Below, piece after piece: positions 15,739 to 23,384 of a stretch of 64,000 nucleotides of DNA. Location: positions 434,001 to 498,000 of the forward strand of contig NZ_FONV01000009.1 in the NCBI RefSeq assembly GCF_900113015.1, in the 5' to 3' direction. The first letter of the stretch is position 1, and each line of letters opens with the position of its first letter. Origin of the DNA: Actinoplanes philippinensis (GTDB lineage Bacteria > Actinomycetota > Actinomycetes > Mycobacteriales > Micromonosporaceae). The position numbers and the translations under genes were made by a program. The notes under the pieces were generated by a model. It did not search any database, was not told the DNA's origin, and saw only the letters and a program-made list of their open reading frames with translations.

Positions 15739-15744
15739 TATACT
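15739..15744 (+). promoter_or_regulatory. -10 element of a leaderless promoter
   Basis: TATACT lies 6 nt before the GTG at 15751, so transcription would start at or next to the start codon. The paralogous gene at 17291-17518 has TACAGT at the same distance. Confidence 0.6.
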
Positions 15745-15750
15745 GTTCGT

Positions 15751-15972
15751 GTGACATCTAGCTCTAGCGTCAGGCTCATGGGAGCCCACGAGATCCGGGA
15801 ACGCCTCGGCGGAGTCTCCCGCCAGCGCGCCTACCAGATCACCTCCCGCCCGGACTTCCCACCACCGGTCGCCAACCTGGCGCAGGGCAAGATCTGGCAC
15901 GCCAAGGACGTCGAGGCCTGGATGATCGCCCACGACCGCCCACTCACCGACACCCGGCCGCTGCCACGATGA
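15751..15972 (+). CDS. AlpA-like small helix-turn-helix DNA-binding protein
   Basis: A 73-residue protein of the AlpA/excisionase winged-helix type. It reads GAHEIRERLGGVSRQRAYQITSRPDFPPPVANLAQGKIWHAKDVEAWM; the pattern of helix, RQRAYQIT recognition helix and W...DVEAW end is diagnostic. Its GTG start at 15751 appears leaderless. A close paralogue is at 17291-17518. Such proteins regulate integrases or neighbouring genes in integrative elements, but no integrase is within the window. Confidence 0.8.
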   Translation: MTSSSSVRLMGAHEIRERLGGVSRQRAYQITSRPDFPPPVANLAQGKIWHAKDVEAWMIAHDRPLTDTRPLPR

Positions 15973-16020
15973 GCGCCGGACCGGCCGAGCGGGACCAGCG
16001 CCGGTCGGTAACCTGGCCGC

Positions 16021-16416
16021 ATGAGCGACTTTGACCAGGATCGAATCGACAGGCGTTATGCCTTCTGGGCCACCTACTACGGCGGCGACCCGACGGAGAT
16101 AGACAAAATGCGGTGGATCACCTTCGCCAACGGGACCGGTGGGTGCCTGCGGCACGTGGATGCCAGGGCGGAGATCCTGCGTCGCTTCGACCGGGAAGCC
16201 AGTCAGCGCGGCATCCACCCGGCCGGGACAGCGTTCGACAGGAGTGCCGGGGTGTGGCGCGAGTCAGAGGGCGCCTACCGCAACTATCACCGCGGCGGCG
16301 ACTACGGCGACGACGTCTCGGCAGCCGAGGCGACCGAGATCCTGATCGGGTTCGGCTACCCGGCAGAGGCCTTGATCGCCGATCCCGTACACGAGCCTCG
16401 CTCACAGTCCCGTTGA
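16021..16416 (+). CDS. Hypothetical protein
   Basis: A 131-residue charged soluble protein starting MSDFDQDRIDRRYAFWATYYGGDPTEIDKMRW. It has no membrane segments or cysteine motifs apart from GGCLRHV. The alternation of Asp/Arg and aromatic residues (YRNYHRGGDYGDD) suggests a small helical fold. I do not recognise a family. It is 48 nt downstream of the AlpA-like gene and could be co-transcribed with it. Confidence 0.6.
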   Translation: MSDFDQDRIDRRYAFWATYYGGDPTEIDKMRWITFANGTGGCLRHVDARAEILRRFDREASQRGIHPAGTAFDRSAGVWRESEGAYRNYHRGGDYGDDVSAAEATEILIGFGYPAEALIADPVHEPRSQSR

Positions 16417-16438
16417 CCCGGTGGCCGCCGGGCGCCAC

Positions 16439-16876
16439 TCAGTCGCCGATGACGTCCGGGCTGGAGAACTTCTCGCTGTGGGCGACCCGGAACCTGCCGT
16501 TCACCTTCACCAGCAGCCGGATCTGGTATGTGCCGTAGGTCTTGTTGCGCAGGTTGAACACGACACCGCTCCTCTTGCCGGCCTTCGTGCTGCGCACCAC
16601 CCACGTCGAGGAGCCCTCGGCCTTGAAGCGGACCTGAACCTTGGTGCTCTTCGTGTAACTCTTCACGCCGGCGGCGTAGGGCGTGACCGAGAGCTTGAAG
16701 GTCGTGTCGTAGTAGGTGACGGACTCCCACTCCGCCCCGATGCACGCCTCCTTCCCGGTTGCCGGACTCTTGACGCAGGAGTCACCACCGGCGGCGAGGG
16801 CAGGTGCGGGGACACCCACCATTCCCGCCAGCACGGCGCAGACGGCGAGCAGCAGGGTTGCGAGGCGCCGAGCCAT
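16439..16876 (-). CDS. Small secreted protein
   Basis: A 145-residue exported protein. The Sec signal peptide MARRLATLLLAVCAVLAGMVGVPAPALAA ends in ALA-A. The mature part begins with two cysteines (DSCVKSPATGKEAC) and is beta-rich and basic (VTYYDTTFKLSVTPYAAGVK, YGTYQIRLLVKVNGRFRV), reminiscent of an Ig-like or CBM-like fold. The start is supported by GGGAGA upstream. Function unknown. Confidence 0.72.
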   Translation of the reverse strand: MARRLATLLLAVCAVLAGMVGVPAPALAAGGDSCVKSPATGKEACIGAEWESVTYYDTTFKLSVTPYAAGVKSYTKSTKVQVRFKAEGSSTWVVRSTKAGKRSGVVFNLRNKTYGTYQIRLLVKVNGRFRVAHSEKFSSPDVIGD

Positions 16877-17290
16877 CGAGTCTCCCGTCGAGATGAAGCA
16901 ATTCGGTGCGGTCGGCCGGCAGCGATGCGCGACGGAACGGCCCTCCTGATCGTTCAGGCCAGGGCTCGATCTGAGGACTCCCGGGGAAGCAAACGGGATC
17001 TACCCAGGGCGCGATTGACACCACCTCTCTTGACCACCTCGTACATGCGCGGAGGGACCGCGGGCACGAAAGGCATGCCACCCCTCCCCCATGGCGGTCG
17101 ATGCCGCCTCGCCGGCGGCCAGGGCTGGGCGGCAACTGAGGGCGGCGACCCGACGGGAGGCGGTGGCCGAGCAGGCGGCGCCCGGTCACCGCCTGCGATG
17201 GTCGACAACACGGCATCCTTCACCGCTGCCCGCATCCGGCAGGTCCGGGCAGGGCGCAGAGCGACGAGGGATGCCTGGACCGCCAGCCCG
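16877..17290. other. Intergenic region without a supported gene
   Basis: Open frames here are short, Arg/Pro-rich and lack ribosome sites, and those at the right end are antisense shadows of the AlpA-like gene. I see no convincing coding, RNA or repeat feature. Confidence 0.5.
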
Positions 17291-17518
17291 TCACGGACGT
17301 GGATCTCCGCGGCCCGATCGTCGATGGGCCTGCCAGGCGACGACCTCACTGGCCAGCCACACCTTGCCCTGCGCGAGATCCGCCACCGGCCGCGGGAAAT
17401 CAGGACGGCTGGTGATCTGAAAAACACGCTGCCGACTGATGAATCCGAACAACTCGCGAATCTCGTGCGCGCCGACGAGGCCGGCGTCGCCCAGATCTTG
17501 CCTAATGCTAATAGACAT
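17291..17518 (-). CDS. AlpA-like small DNA-binding protein (paralogue)
   Basis: A 75-residue paralogue of the protein at 15751. It shares GAHEIRE, SRQR, QITSRPDFP, PVADLAQGK and a W...V.AW end, with divergence mainly at both termini. I start at ATG 17518 (MSISIRQDLGDAG), which lies 6 nt after a TACAGT -10 element on the same strand, mirroring the leaderless arrangement of the other copy. It faces back towards it across two hypothetical genes. Confidence 0.75.
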   Translation of the reverse strand: MSISIRQDLGDAGLVGAHEIRELFGFISRQRVFQITSRPDFPRPVADLAQGKVWLASEVVAWQAHRRSGRGDPRP

Positions 17519-17649
17519 AGGGCAACTGTACAGACGACCCCTTCTGACCGGAAGTCGAACCACCCACCGACCACCTGATCAGGCGCACCGCACCGCCACA
17601 CGTCGGCCTGACAGTCCAGCGCCGCCAGGTCATTCGAAGTCGAGGGCTG

Positions 17650-18270
17650 TCAGTCGAACCAGGCGACGAGGCGTACGCCTTCTTCTCCGAAACGCTCTGC
17701 CAGGGATCGCATGACGGCGAAAACGTGATCCCATCCGGTGCCGGCGCCGAGCACGTCGTTGCGGGTCACCCTCTTGTACGTCAAGTTGATGGCGCCGTGC
17801 TGCCATCTGCCGTATGCGGCGGTGGCCGGAGACGTCCCGACCACGGGGATTCCGTATTCAGCCACGACGTCGGAGGGCCATTCGTCCTCCACGCGGTAGT
17901 AGCGGTTCTCGTTGATCTCGAGTACGCCCCGGGCCCGGGGCGTAACGGTCATGTCGAGGTCGCGCAGTTCCGGCCAAGAAACCCAGGTGCTGCCGCCGAT
18001 CGCGTCATCGATTCGGGCGTCGTGTTCGTATTCGTTTCGGACGGCTTCCGACACGTCGGGCGGCAGTCCACGCCCTTCGGCGACCGGCTCCCAACCGTTC
18101 CAGTTGCGGATGCCGAACAGGCAGCCCAGCGGTTGGTAGTCGCCGCCGGGATAGAGCGGGTAGAGATTCATGCAGTGCACCCACGACACGTCATGGTGGG
18201 AATCGGCGCCGAGTGCGGCAGCCCTTTTCAGGTCACGCACTTCGATCACACCGTAGATGTCGGTTCCCAC
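17650..18270 (-). CDS. Hypothetical protein
   Basis: A 206-residue soluble protein (MGTDIYGVIEVRDL..., start GTG 18270). It is rich in tryptophan and acidic residues (NLYPLYPGGDYQPLGCLFGIRNWNGWEPVAEGRGLPPDVS, STWVSWPELRDLD). The opening, with a short specific-looking MGTDIYG and later HGAINLTYKR, looks like a family of uncharacterised actinobacterial and phage proteins, but I cannot name it. No neighbour suggests a role. Confidence 0.65.
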   Translation of the reverse strand: MGTDIYGVIEVRDLKRAAALGADSHHDVSWVHCMNLYPLYPGGDYQPLGCLFGIRNWNGWEPVAEGRGLPPDVSEAVRNEYEHDARIDDAIGGSTWVSWPELRDLDMTVTPRARGVLEINENRYYRVEDEWPSDVVAEYGIPVVGTSPATAAYGRWQHGAINLTYKRVTRNDVLGAGTGWDHVFAVMRSLAERFGEEGVRLVAWFD

Positions 18271-18310
18271 GTCACGGCATCGTACGTGGGCGGCAGACGA
18301 CGCCGGCGCT

Positions 18311-19384
18311 TCAGGCGACGCGGCGACGGCGGGCGTTCATGGTGGACGGCAGCAGGCAGCCGACGATGATGGCCAGGATCGGCAGGAGCGACAGGATGGC
18401 CAGCGGCTGGGCGCCGAAGAAGACGAAGCCACCCCAGTAGACAGACGGGCCGGTGCCGTTGCGGTGGGTGCTGGCCAGCAGCGAACCGGTGCCGGTCGGG
18501 ATGTTGCCCAGGCAGGCCGGGGTGAGCAGCAGCAGCGTGGCGAGACAGAGCCGTGAGTACATCCGCTGACGGCGGGCGCTGTGGCGGCTCATCCGCTGCG
18601 CGGTGCCGAAGCCGAGCAGCGCGCCCAGCAGCGCGCCGGTGAGGCCGCCGAGGATGGTGTCGCGCAGGTGGCCGGGCGGCTCGGCCCACATGATGTCGAC
18701 ACTCAGCGTCGGAGGGTTGGCCTCGTCGGCGGCGACGGCCTGCACGGTGGCCAGATACCCGTCGCGGGTGCCGGTCACCTCGGCCTGCGCCGGAGGCGAG
18801 ACATTCGGACCGTACCCCTCGATGGTTGTCCGCACCTCCCGCCACCCCTGGGTGCGCATCCGCTGCTCAACGGCGGCGGCGATCTCCCGGTGGTCGCCCT
18901 GCGGGGTCGTGGCGCTGGTGACGGTGGCCCGTCCGGCCCGGAGGCCGGTGCCGCCGGCGAGGCTGTCGTTGCTGTTCGGGTTCCAGAAGGTGTGCCTGCC
19001 GTAGTAGCTGACCTTGTCGTCGACGGGGACCGGAAGGACGGTCGTCGCGAGACTCATCGCGGTGGTCCTGCCGGGCGCCCACGCATCCACGCCCCGCCAT
19101 GCCAGCCACGACCCGAGCGCGATGCCGCTCAGCCCGCCGAGCACTGCCGCGACCGCCGCGACGACGACCGCCCGGCGCCCGGCCTCGGCGGCGCGCCGGC
19201 CGAGACCGTGCCGCAGCAGGTGGACGACCTCGCGGGCGGACGGCCGGGACCGGCCGGGACCGGCCGTGTCGAGCAGTGTCGCGAGCAGCTCCGGGCCGCG
19301 CTCGTGCCGGTACGCCCGGGGGTAGGCGAACAGCCAGCGACGATACCTGCGTTCCAGGCTCGTGGTGTCGGTGTCGTCGGGCAT
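18311..19384 (-). CDS. Multi-pass membrane protein with N-terminal prefix domain, partner of PadR
   Basis: A 357-residue protein. Residues 1-70 (LERRYRRWLFAYPRAYRHERGPELLATLLDTAGPG) resemble the short cytoplasmic prefix domain found on actinobacterial membrane proteins encoded beside PadR genes. A membrane segment follows near 73-95. An extracytoplasmic domain of about 130 residues precedes three more segments at 240-265, 272-295 and 320-350. The start is ATG 19384, with GAAGGAA upstream. It is 23 nt downstream of the PadR gene and surely co-transcribed with it. Function unknown. Confidence 0.78.
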   Translation of the reverse strand: MPDDTDTTSLERRYRRWLFAYPRAYRHERGPELLATLLDTAGPGRSRPSAREVVHLLRHGLGRRAAEAGRRAVVVAAVAAVLGGLSGIALGSWLAWRGVDAWAPGRTTAMSLATTVLPVPVDDKVSYYGRHTFWNPNSNDSLAGGTGLRAGRATVTSATTPQGDHREIAAAVEQRMRTQGWREVRTTIEGYGPNVSPPAQAEVTGTRDGYLATVQAVAADEANPPTLSVDIMWAEPPGHLRDTILGGLTGALLGALLGFGTAQRMSRHSARRQRMYSRLCLATLLLLTPACLGNIPTGTGSLLASTHRNGTGPSVYWGGFVFFGAQPLAILSLLPILAIIVGCLLPSTMNARRRRVA

Positions 19385-19407
19385 CGGCGTTCCTTCGATG
19401 GTCGAGG

Positions 19408-19749
19408 TCAGGCGGGCTCGGGGGCGCCGGCCGGGCCCGCCCGGCGCAGCCGCTGGGTGACCATCCGCGCGTCGCGCCGCATCTGCTCGGCCTCGGCGGC
19501 CAGTGCGGAAACGCCCGGGGTGGTGAGCCGGTAGTAGCGGCGGAGCCTGCCGTCGATGGTCTCCTCGCGGTCGACCTCGATCAGGCCCTCGTCGGTGAGG
19601 CGGTCGAGCGCCGCATACAGCGTGCCGGCGGCGAGGCGGACCGTGTCGTCGGACAGCCGCGTCACCTCCCGGATCACCGCGTAGCCGTGCAGTGGTTCGA
19701 CAGCGAGCGCCGACAGGATCAGAAAGCTCGGCCGCCGCATGCCCGTCAT
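19408..19749 (-). CDS. PadR-family transcriptional regulator
   Basis: A 113-residue winged-helix regulator: RRPSFLILSALAVEPLHGYAVIREVTRLSDDTVRLAAGTLYAALDRLTDEGLIEVDREE is a textbook PadR N-terminal domain, followed by RRYYRLTTPGVSAL. I start at ATG 19749, because TATATT sits 7 nt upstream on the same strand, indicating a leaderless transcript; longer in-frame starts cross the promoter. It probably controls itself and the downstream membrane protein. Confidence 0.9.
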   Translation of the reverse strand: MTGMRRPSFLILSALAVEPLHGYAVIREVTRLSDDTVRLAAGTLYAALDRLTDEGLIEVDREETIDGRLRRYYRLTTPGVSALAAEAEQMRRDARMVTQRLRRAGPAGAPEPA

Positions 19750-19939
19750 GGCGACCAATATACAGTTCATCGACCTATAGGCAAGCTGCTCAACCCGGCT
19801 TTGAGGCGCCGATAGAGTGGCTGAGAGCAAACACCTCAAAACCGGTGGGGGTACGCCGGCCCCGGCCCCGCCATCAGTAGTCTTTCCGAGCGGCGTGTCC
19901 CGGAGGCGGCCGAGCCGGGCGTCGCATGGAAGGAGTCCG

Positions 19940-21289
19940 ATGAAGCTGACGATTCTCGGGGGCGGCGGTTTCCGGGTTCCGCTGGTCTACCGCGCGCTGC
20001 TCGCCGACCACGATCCCGGCCGGGTCACCCGGGTCACCCTGCATGACCTGGACGCGCGGCGGCTGGACGCGATCGGCCGGGTGCTCGCCGAACAGGCCGG
20101 CGGGGTGCCCGACGCGCCGGTCGTCGACGCCACCACCGATCTCGACGAGGCGCTCCGCGACGCCGACTTCGTGTTCTCCGCGATCCGGGTGCACGGTCTC
20201 GAGGGCCGGGTGATCGACGAGCGGGTGGCGCTCGCCGAGGGGGTGCTCGGGCAGGAGACGGTCGGCGCCGGCGGTGTCGCGTACGGCCTGCGGACCCTGC
20301 CTGTCGCCCTGCACATCGCCGAGCGGATCGCCGCGGTGGCGCCGCAGGCCTGGGTCATCAACTTCACCAACCCGGCCGGCATGGTCACCGAGGCGATGTC
20401 CCGCCGTCTCGGCGACCGGGTGATCGGCATCTGCGACTCCCCCGCCGGCCTGGGCAAACGCGTGGCCCGGGCGCTCGGCGCCGACCCGCGGACGGTCCGC
20501 CTCGACTACGCCGGGCTGAACCATCTCGGCTGGCTGCGGCGCGTCGAGATCGACGGCGTCGACCGGCTGCCCGGCCTGCTCGCCGACGACACGGCGCTGC
20601 TGTCGCTGGAGGAGGGCAGACTGTTCGGCGCCGACTGGATCCGCACCCTCGGCGCGATCCCGAACGAGTATCTGCACTACTACTACTTCGGCCGCGAGGG
20701 TGTGGCCGCCGCCGGGGGCGCCGCGCAGACGCGGGGCGCGTTCCTGCTCGACCAGCAGAGCCGGTTCTACGCGTCGGTGGCCGGCTGCGACACCGGCGCC
20801 CTGTCCGCCTGGCGGGCCACCCTGCTGGAGCGGGAGACCACCTACATGGCGGAGAACCGGGAGGCGGCCGGAGCGGGCGACCGGCACGAGGGCGACCTGG
20901 AGTCCGGTGGGTACGAGCAGATCGCCTTGGCGCTGATGCGGGCCATCGCGCTGGACCAGCGGGCCACCCTGATCCTGAATGTCCGGAACCGGGGCGCCCT
21001 GGCCGGCCTCGACGACGACGCCGTGGTCGAGGTGCCTTGCACGGTCGGCGCCGGCGGGGCCCGGGCCACCGCCGTCGGCCCGCTGGCGGATCACGCGGCC
21101 GCGCTGGTCGCCAGTGTGAAGGCGGTCGACCGCGCGGTCATCGAGGCGGCGGCCACCGGCAGCCGGCAGGCGGCGCTACGGGCGTTCGCCGTGCACCCGC
21201 TGGTCGATTCGGTCGCCGTGGCCCGGCGGCTGCTCGACGAATACCGGAATCGGCTGCCGCAACTCGGCTACCTGAGTCAGGAACCGTGA
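19940..21289 (+). CDS. GH4-family 6-phospho-beta-glucosidase-like enzyme
   Basis: A 449-residue cytoplasmic GH4 hydrolase. These enzymes use NAD+ and a divalent metal through an oxidation-elimination mechanism. Seen here are the Rossmann start KLTILGGGGFRVPLVYRALL, GQETVGAGGVAYGLRTLPV, VINFTNPAGMVTEAM, ICDSPAG in the metal-site cysteine region, YAGLNHLGWL, and IPNEYLHYYY. ATG 19940 follows AAGGAG. Members cleave phosphorylated or plain beta-glucosides. There is no PTS gene nearby, so the natural substrate is uncertain. It stands alone. Confidence 0.9.
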   Translation: MKLTILGGGGFRVPLVYRALLADHDPGRVTRVTLHDLDARRLDAIGRVLAEQAGGVPDAPVVDATTDLDEALRDADFVFSAIRVHGLEGRVIDERVALAEGVLGQETVGAGGVAYGLRTLPVALHIAERIAAVAPQAWVINFTNPAGMVTEAMSRRLGDRVIGICDSPAGLGKRVARALGADPRTVRLDYAGLNHLGWLRRVEIDGVDRLPGLLADDTALLSLEEGRLFGADWIRTLGAIPNEYLHYYYFGREGVAAAGGAAQTRGAFLLDQQSRFYASVAGCDTGALSAWRATLLERETTYMAENREAAGAGDRHEGDLESGGYEQIALALMRAIALDQRATLILNVRNRGALAGLDDDAVVEVPCTVGAGGARATAVGPLADHAAALVASVKAVDRAVIEAAATGSRQAALRAFAVHPLVDSVAVARRLLDEYRNRLPQLGYLSQEP

Positions 21290-21575
21290 AAAGACCCCGG
21301 AAATGTGAAACAAAAGTCTCGTCAAAATTCTGTTATGCAAGTGCCGCCTTCCTGGTCCGAACCTTTAGGAATCGGTGATTTATCGCAGCGGAACAATCGT
21401 TGCGGAAATGGTTCGTTTCTGCGAGGGTATGCATTCGATGAACGCGCCTCGATCATTGACGGGCGCCGGTGTTCAGCCTGACGCCATCCCCCATGGCGAC
21501 GTAATGGACGGCGCCGGCCGGCTCGATGGGTCCGCGGAGGCGCGGACGGGCATCCCCAGCAGGAGGACGAGCACC

Positions 21576-23327
21576 ATGCAGCAGGATCAGGGCAAACCAG
21601 TGGGCGGCAGGTCGGGTGTGCTGCGCCGTCGAGCCGTTCTGGCGGCGATGGGAGCGGTTCCGGTCGCGACGGTGGCGGCGTCGGTCGTCCGGGCCACCGA
21701 CGCCTCGGCGGCGGCGGCGAACATCAATCCCTCGGTGCCGAAGCAGACGATCCGGGGCTTCGGCGCCATGTCGCACGCGGCCTGGATCGGTGACCTGACG
21801 GCCGCCCAGCGCACCACGGCGTTCAGCTCCGGCAACGGCCAGCTGGGATTCTCCATCCTGAGGATCCCGGTCGGCGAGACCCAGGCGGACTGGAGCCGTG
21901 ACCTCGCGACGGCCAAACGCGCCGTCGAGCTGGGCGCCACCGTCTTCGCGTCGCCGTGGAATCCTCCCGCCGGCATGATCGAGACCTTCACCCGCAACGG
22001 CCAGGCCGGCCAGAAGCGTCTCAAGGCCGGCTCCTACAGCGCCTACGCCAAACATCTCGACGACTTCACCGCGTACATGCGGAACAACGGGGTGAACCTG
22101 TACGGCATCTCGGTGCAGAACGAACCCGACTACGCGTCCGAATGGACGTGGTGGACGCCCGCCGAGATGACGAAGTTCCTGCGGGAGAACGCCGGCTCGA
22201 TCAGCACCAGGGTCATCGCGCCCGAGTCGTTCCAGTACGTCAAGTCGGTGTCGGACCCGATCCTCAACGACGCCGCGGCACTGGCCAACGTCGACATCAT
22301 CGGAGCGCATCTCTACGGCACCCAGTACTCCCAGTTCGCGTACCCGCTGTTCAAGCAGAAGGGCGCCGGCAAGGAACTCTGGATGACCGAGGTGTACTAC
22401 CCCAACAGCAACACCAACTCCGGGGACGCCTGGCCCGAGGCCCTCGATGTGGGCGAGCACATTCACCGCGCCATGGTCGACGCCGAGTTCCAGGCCTACG
22501 TCTGGTGGTATCTGCGGCGCAGCTACGGCCCGATGCGCGAGGACGGCCAGATCAGCAAACGTGGCGCCGTGATGGCGCAGTTCGCCCGGTTCGTCCGCCC
22601 CGGATACGTGCGTGTCGACGCGACGGCGAACCCCGCGTCGAACGTCTACGTCTCGGCGTACCGCGGAGGCAACACCGTCGTCATCGTCGCGGTCAACAAG
22701 AGCACCTCGCCGGTCGGTCAGCAGTTCACCCTGGCCGGCACGACCGCGTCCGGCAGCGTGGCGAACTGGGTGACCGACGGCAGCCGCAACGTCGCGCCCC
22801 AGACCGCGATGACCATGGCGAACGGCTCGCTCACCGTCACACTGCCCGCCCGCAGCGTGACGACGTTCGTGCTGCCGGTGACCGGGACCGGCGCGGACAC
22901 CGGCGGGAGCACCGTGAAACTGGTCCACGTCAGCTCCGGCCTGGTCCTCGGCGTGCAGAGCATGTCCACCGCCGACGGCGGTCTGGCCGTCGTCTGGGAC
23001 GACAACGGCAGCGCCGACCACAAGTGGGTCAGGGTCACCGACGGCGACGCCGTCCGGTTCCGCAACGTCAACAGCGGCAAGGTGCTCGGCGTCGACAGCA
23101 TGTCGACCACCGACAACGCGAAGGTGCTGCAGTGGGGTGACACCGGCACCGCCGACCACCGGTGGACCCTGGCGGCCAACAGCGACGGCTCCTACCGGAT
23201 CCGCAACGTCCACAGCGGCAAGGTCCTCGCCCTGCTCAACGGCGCCGGCACGCGGGGCACCCAGGTCGTCCAGTTCGCCGACAACGGCAGCGCCAAGAAC
23301 AACTGGCGCCTGGTCCAGGTCAGCTGA
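21576..23327 (+). CDS. Secreted GH30_8-type glucuronoxylanase with ricin-type (CBM13-like) domain
   Basis: A 583-residue exported enzyme. ATG 21576 follows AGGAGGA. The twin-arginine signal has RRRAVLAAMGAVPVATVAAS and ends at DASA. The catalytic domain (about 55-440) has the GH30 hallmarks ISVQNEPDY (acid/base Glu near 182) and LWMTEVYYPNS (nucleophile Glu near 271). WWYLRRSYGPM is the arginine-bearing loop that reads the glucuronate side chain in XynC-type enzymes. Residues 450-583 form a beta-trefoil with three repeats (SSGLVLGV, NSGKVLGV, HSGKVLAL). It degrades glucuronoxylan outside the cell. The AT-richer 21290-21575 region probably holds its promoter. Confidence 0.92.
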   Translation: MQQDQGKPVGGRSGVLRRRAVLAAMGAVPVATVAASVVRATDASAAAANINPSVPKQTIRGFGAMSHAAWIGDLTAAQRTTAFSSGNGQLGFSILRIPVGETQADWSRDLATAKRAVELGATVFASPWNPPAGMIETFTRNGQAGQKRLKAGSYSAYAKHLDDFTAYMRNNGVNLYGISVQNEPDYASEWTWWTPAEMTKFLRENAGSISTRVIAPESFQYVKSVSDPILNDAAALANVDIIGAHLYGTQYSQFAYPLFKQKGAGKELWMTEVYYPNSNTNSGDAWPEALDVGEHIHRAMVDAEFQAYVWWYLRRSYGPMREDGQISKRGAVMAQFARFVRPGYVRVDATANPASNVYVSAYRGGNTVVIVAVNKSTSPVGQQFTLAGTTASGSVANWVTDGSRNVAPQTAMTMANGSLTVTLPARSVTTFVLPVTGTGADTGGSTVKLVHVSSGLVLGVQSMSTADGGLAVVWDDNGSADHKWVRVTDGDAVRFRNVNSGKVLGVDSMSTTDNAKVLQWGDTGTADHRWTLAANSDGSYRIRNVHSGKVLALLNGAGTRGTQVVQFADNGSAKNNWRLVQVS

Positions 23328-23338
23328 CACGACGGACT

Positions 23339-23370
23339 CCGGGCCGGCCGGGATCAGCCGGCCGGCCCGG
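23339..23370. terminator. Hairpin terminator downstream of the xylanase gene
   Basis: CCGGGCCGGCC (23339-23349) pairs perfectly with GGCCGGCCCGG (23360-23370). The 11-bp stem lies between the convergent xylanase and diguanylate cyclase genes and can serve both. Confidence 0.7.
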
Positions 23371-23384
23371 GGACGTGGCCGCCG

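Noticed and set aside
16954-17601. 215-codon minus-strand open frame
   Set aside because: It runs in another frame across the AlpA-like gene, and its composition is Arg/Ser/Pro-rich. The AlpA frame has a clear motif and promoter.
21453-23330. 625-codon minus-strand open frame opposite the xylanase
   Set aside because: It is antisense to a gene with unmistakable GH30 and trefoil motifs, with Val/Asp/Gly/His-rich composition typical of shadows.
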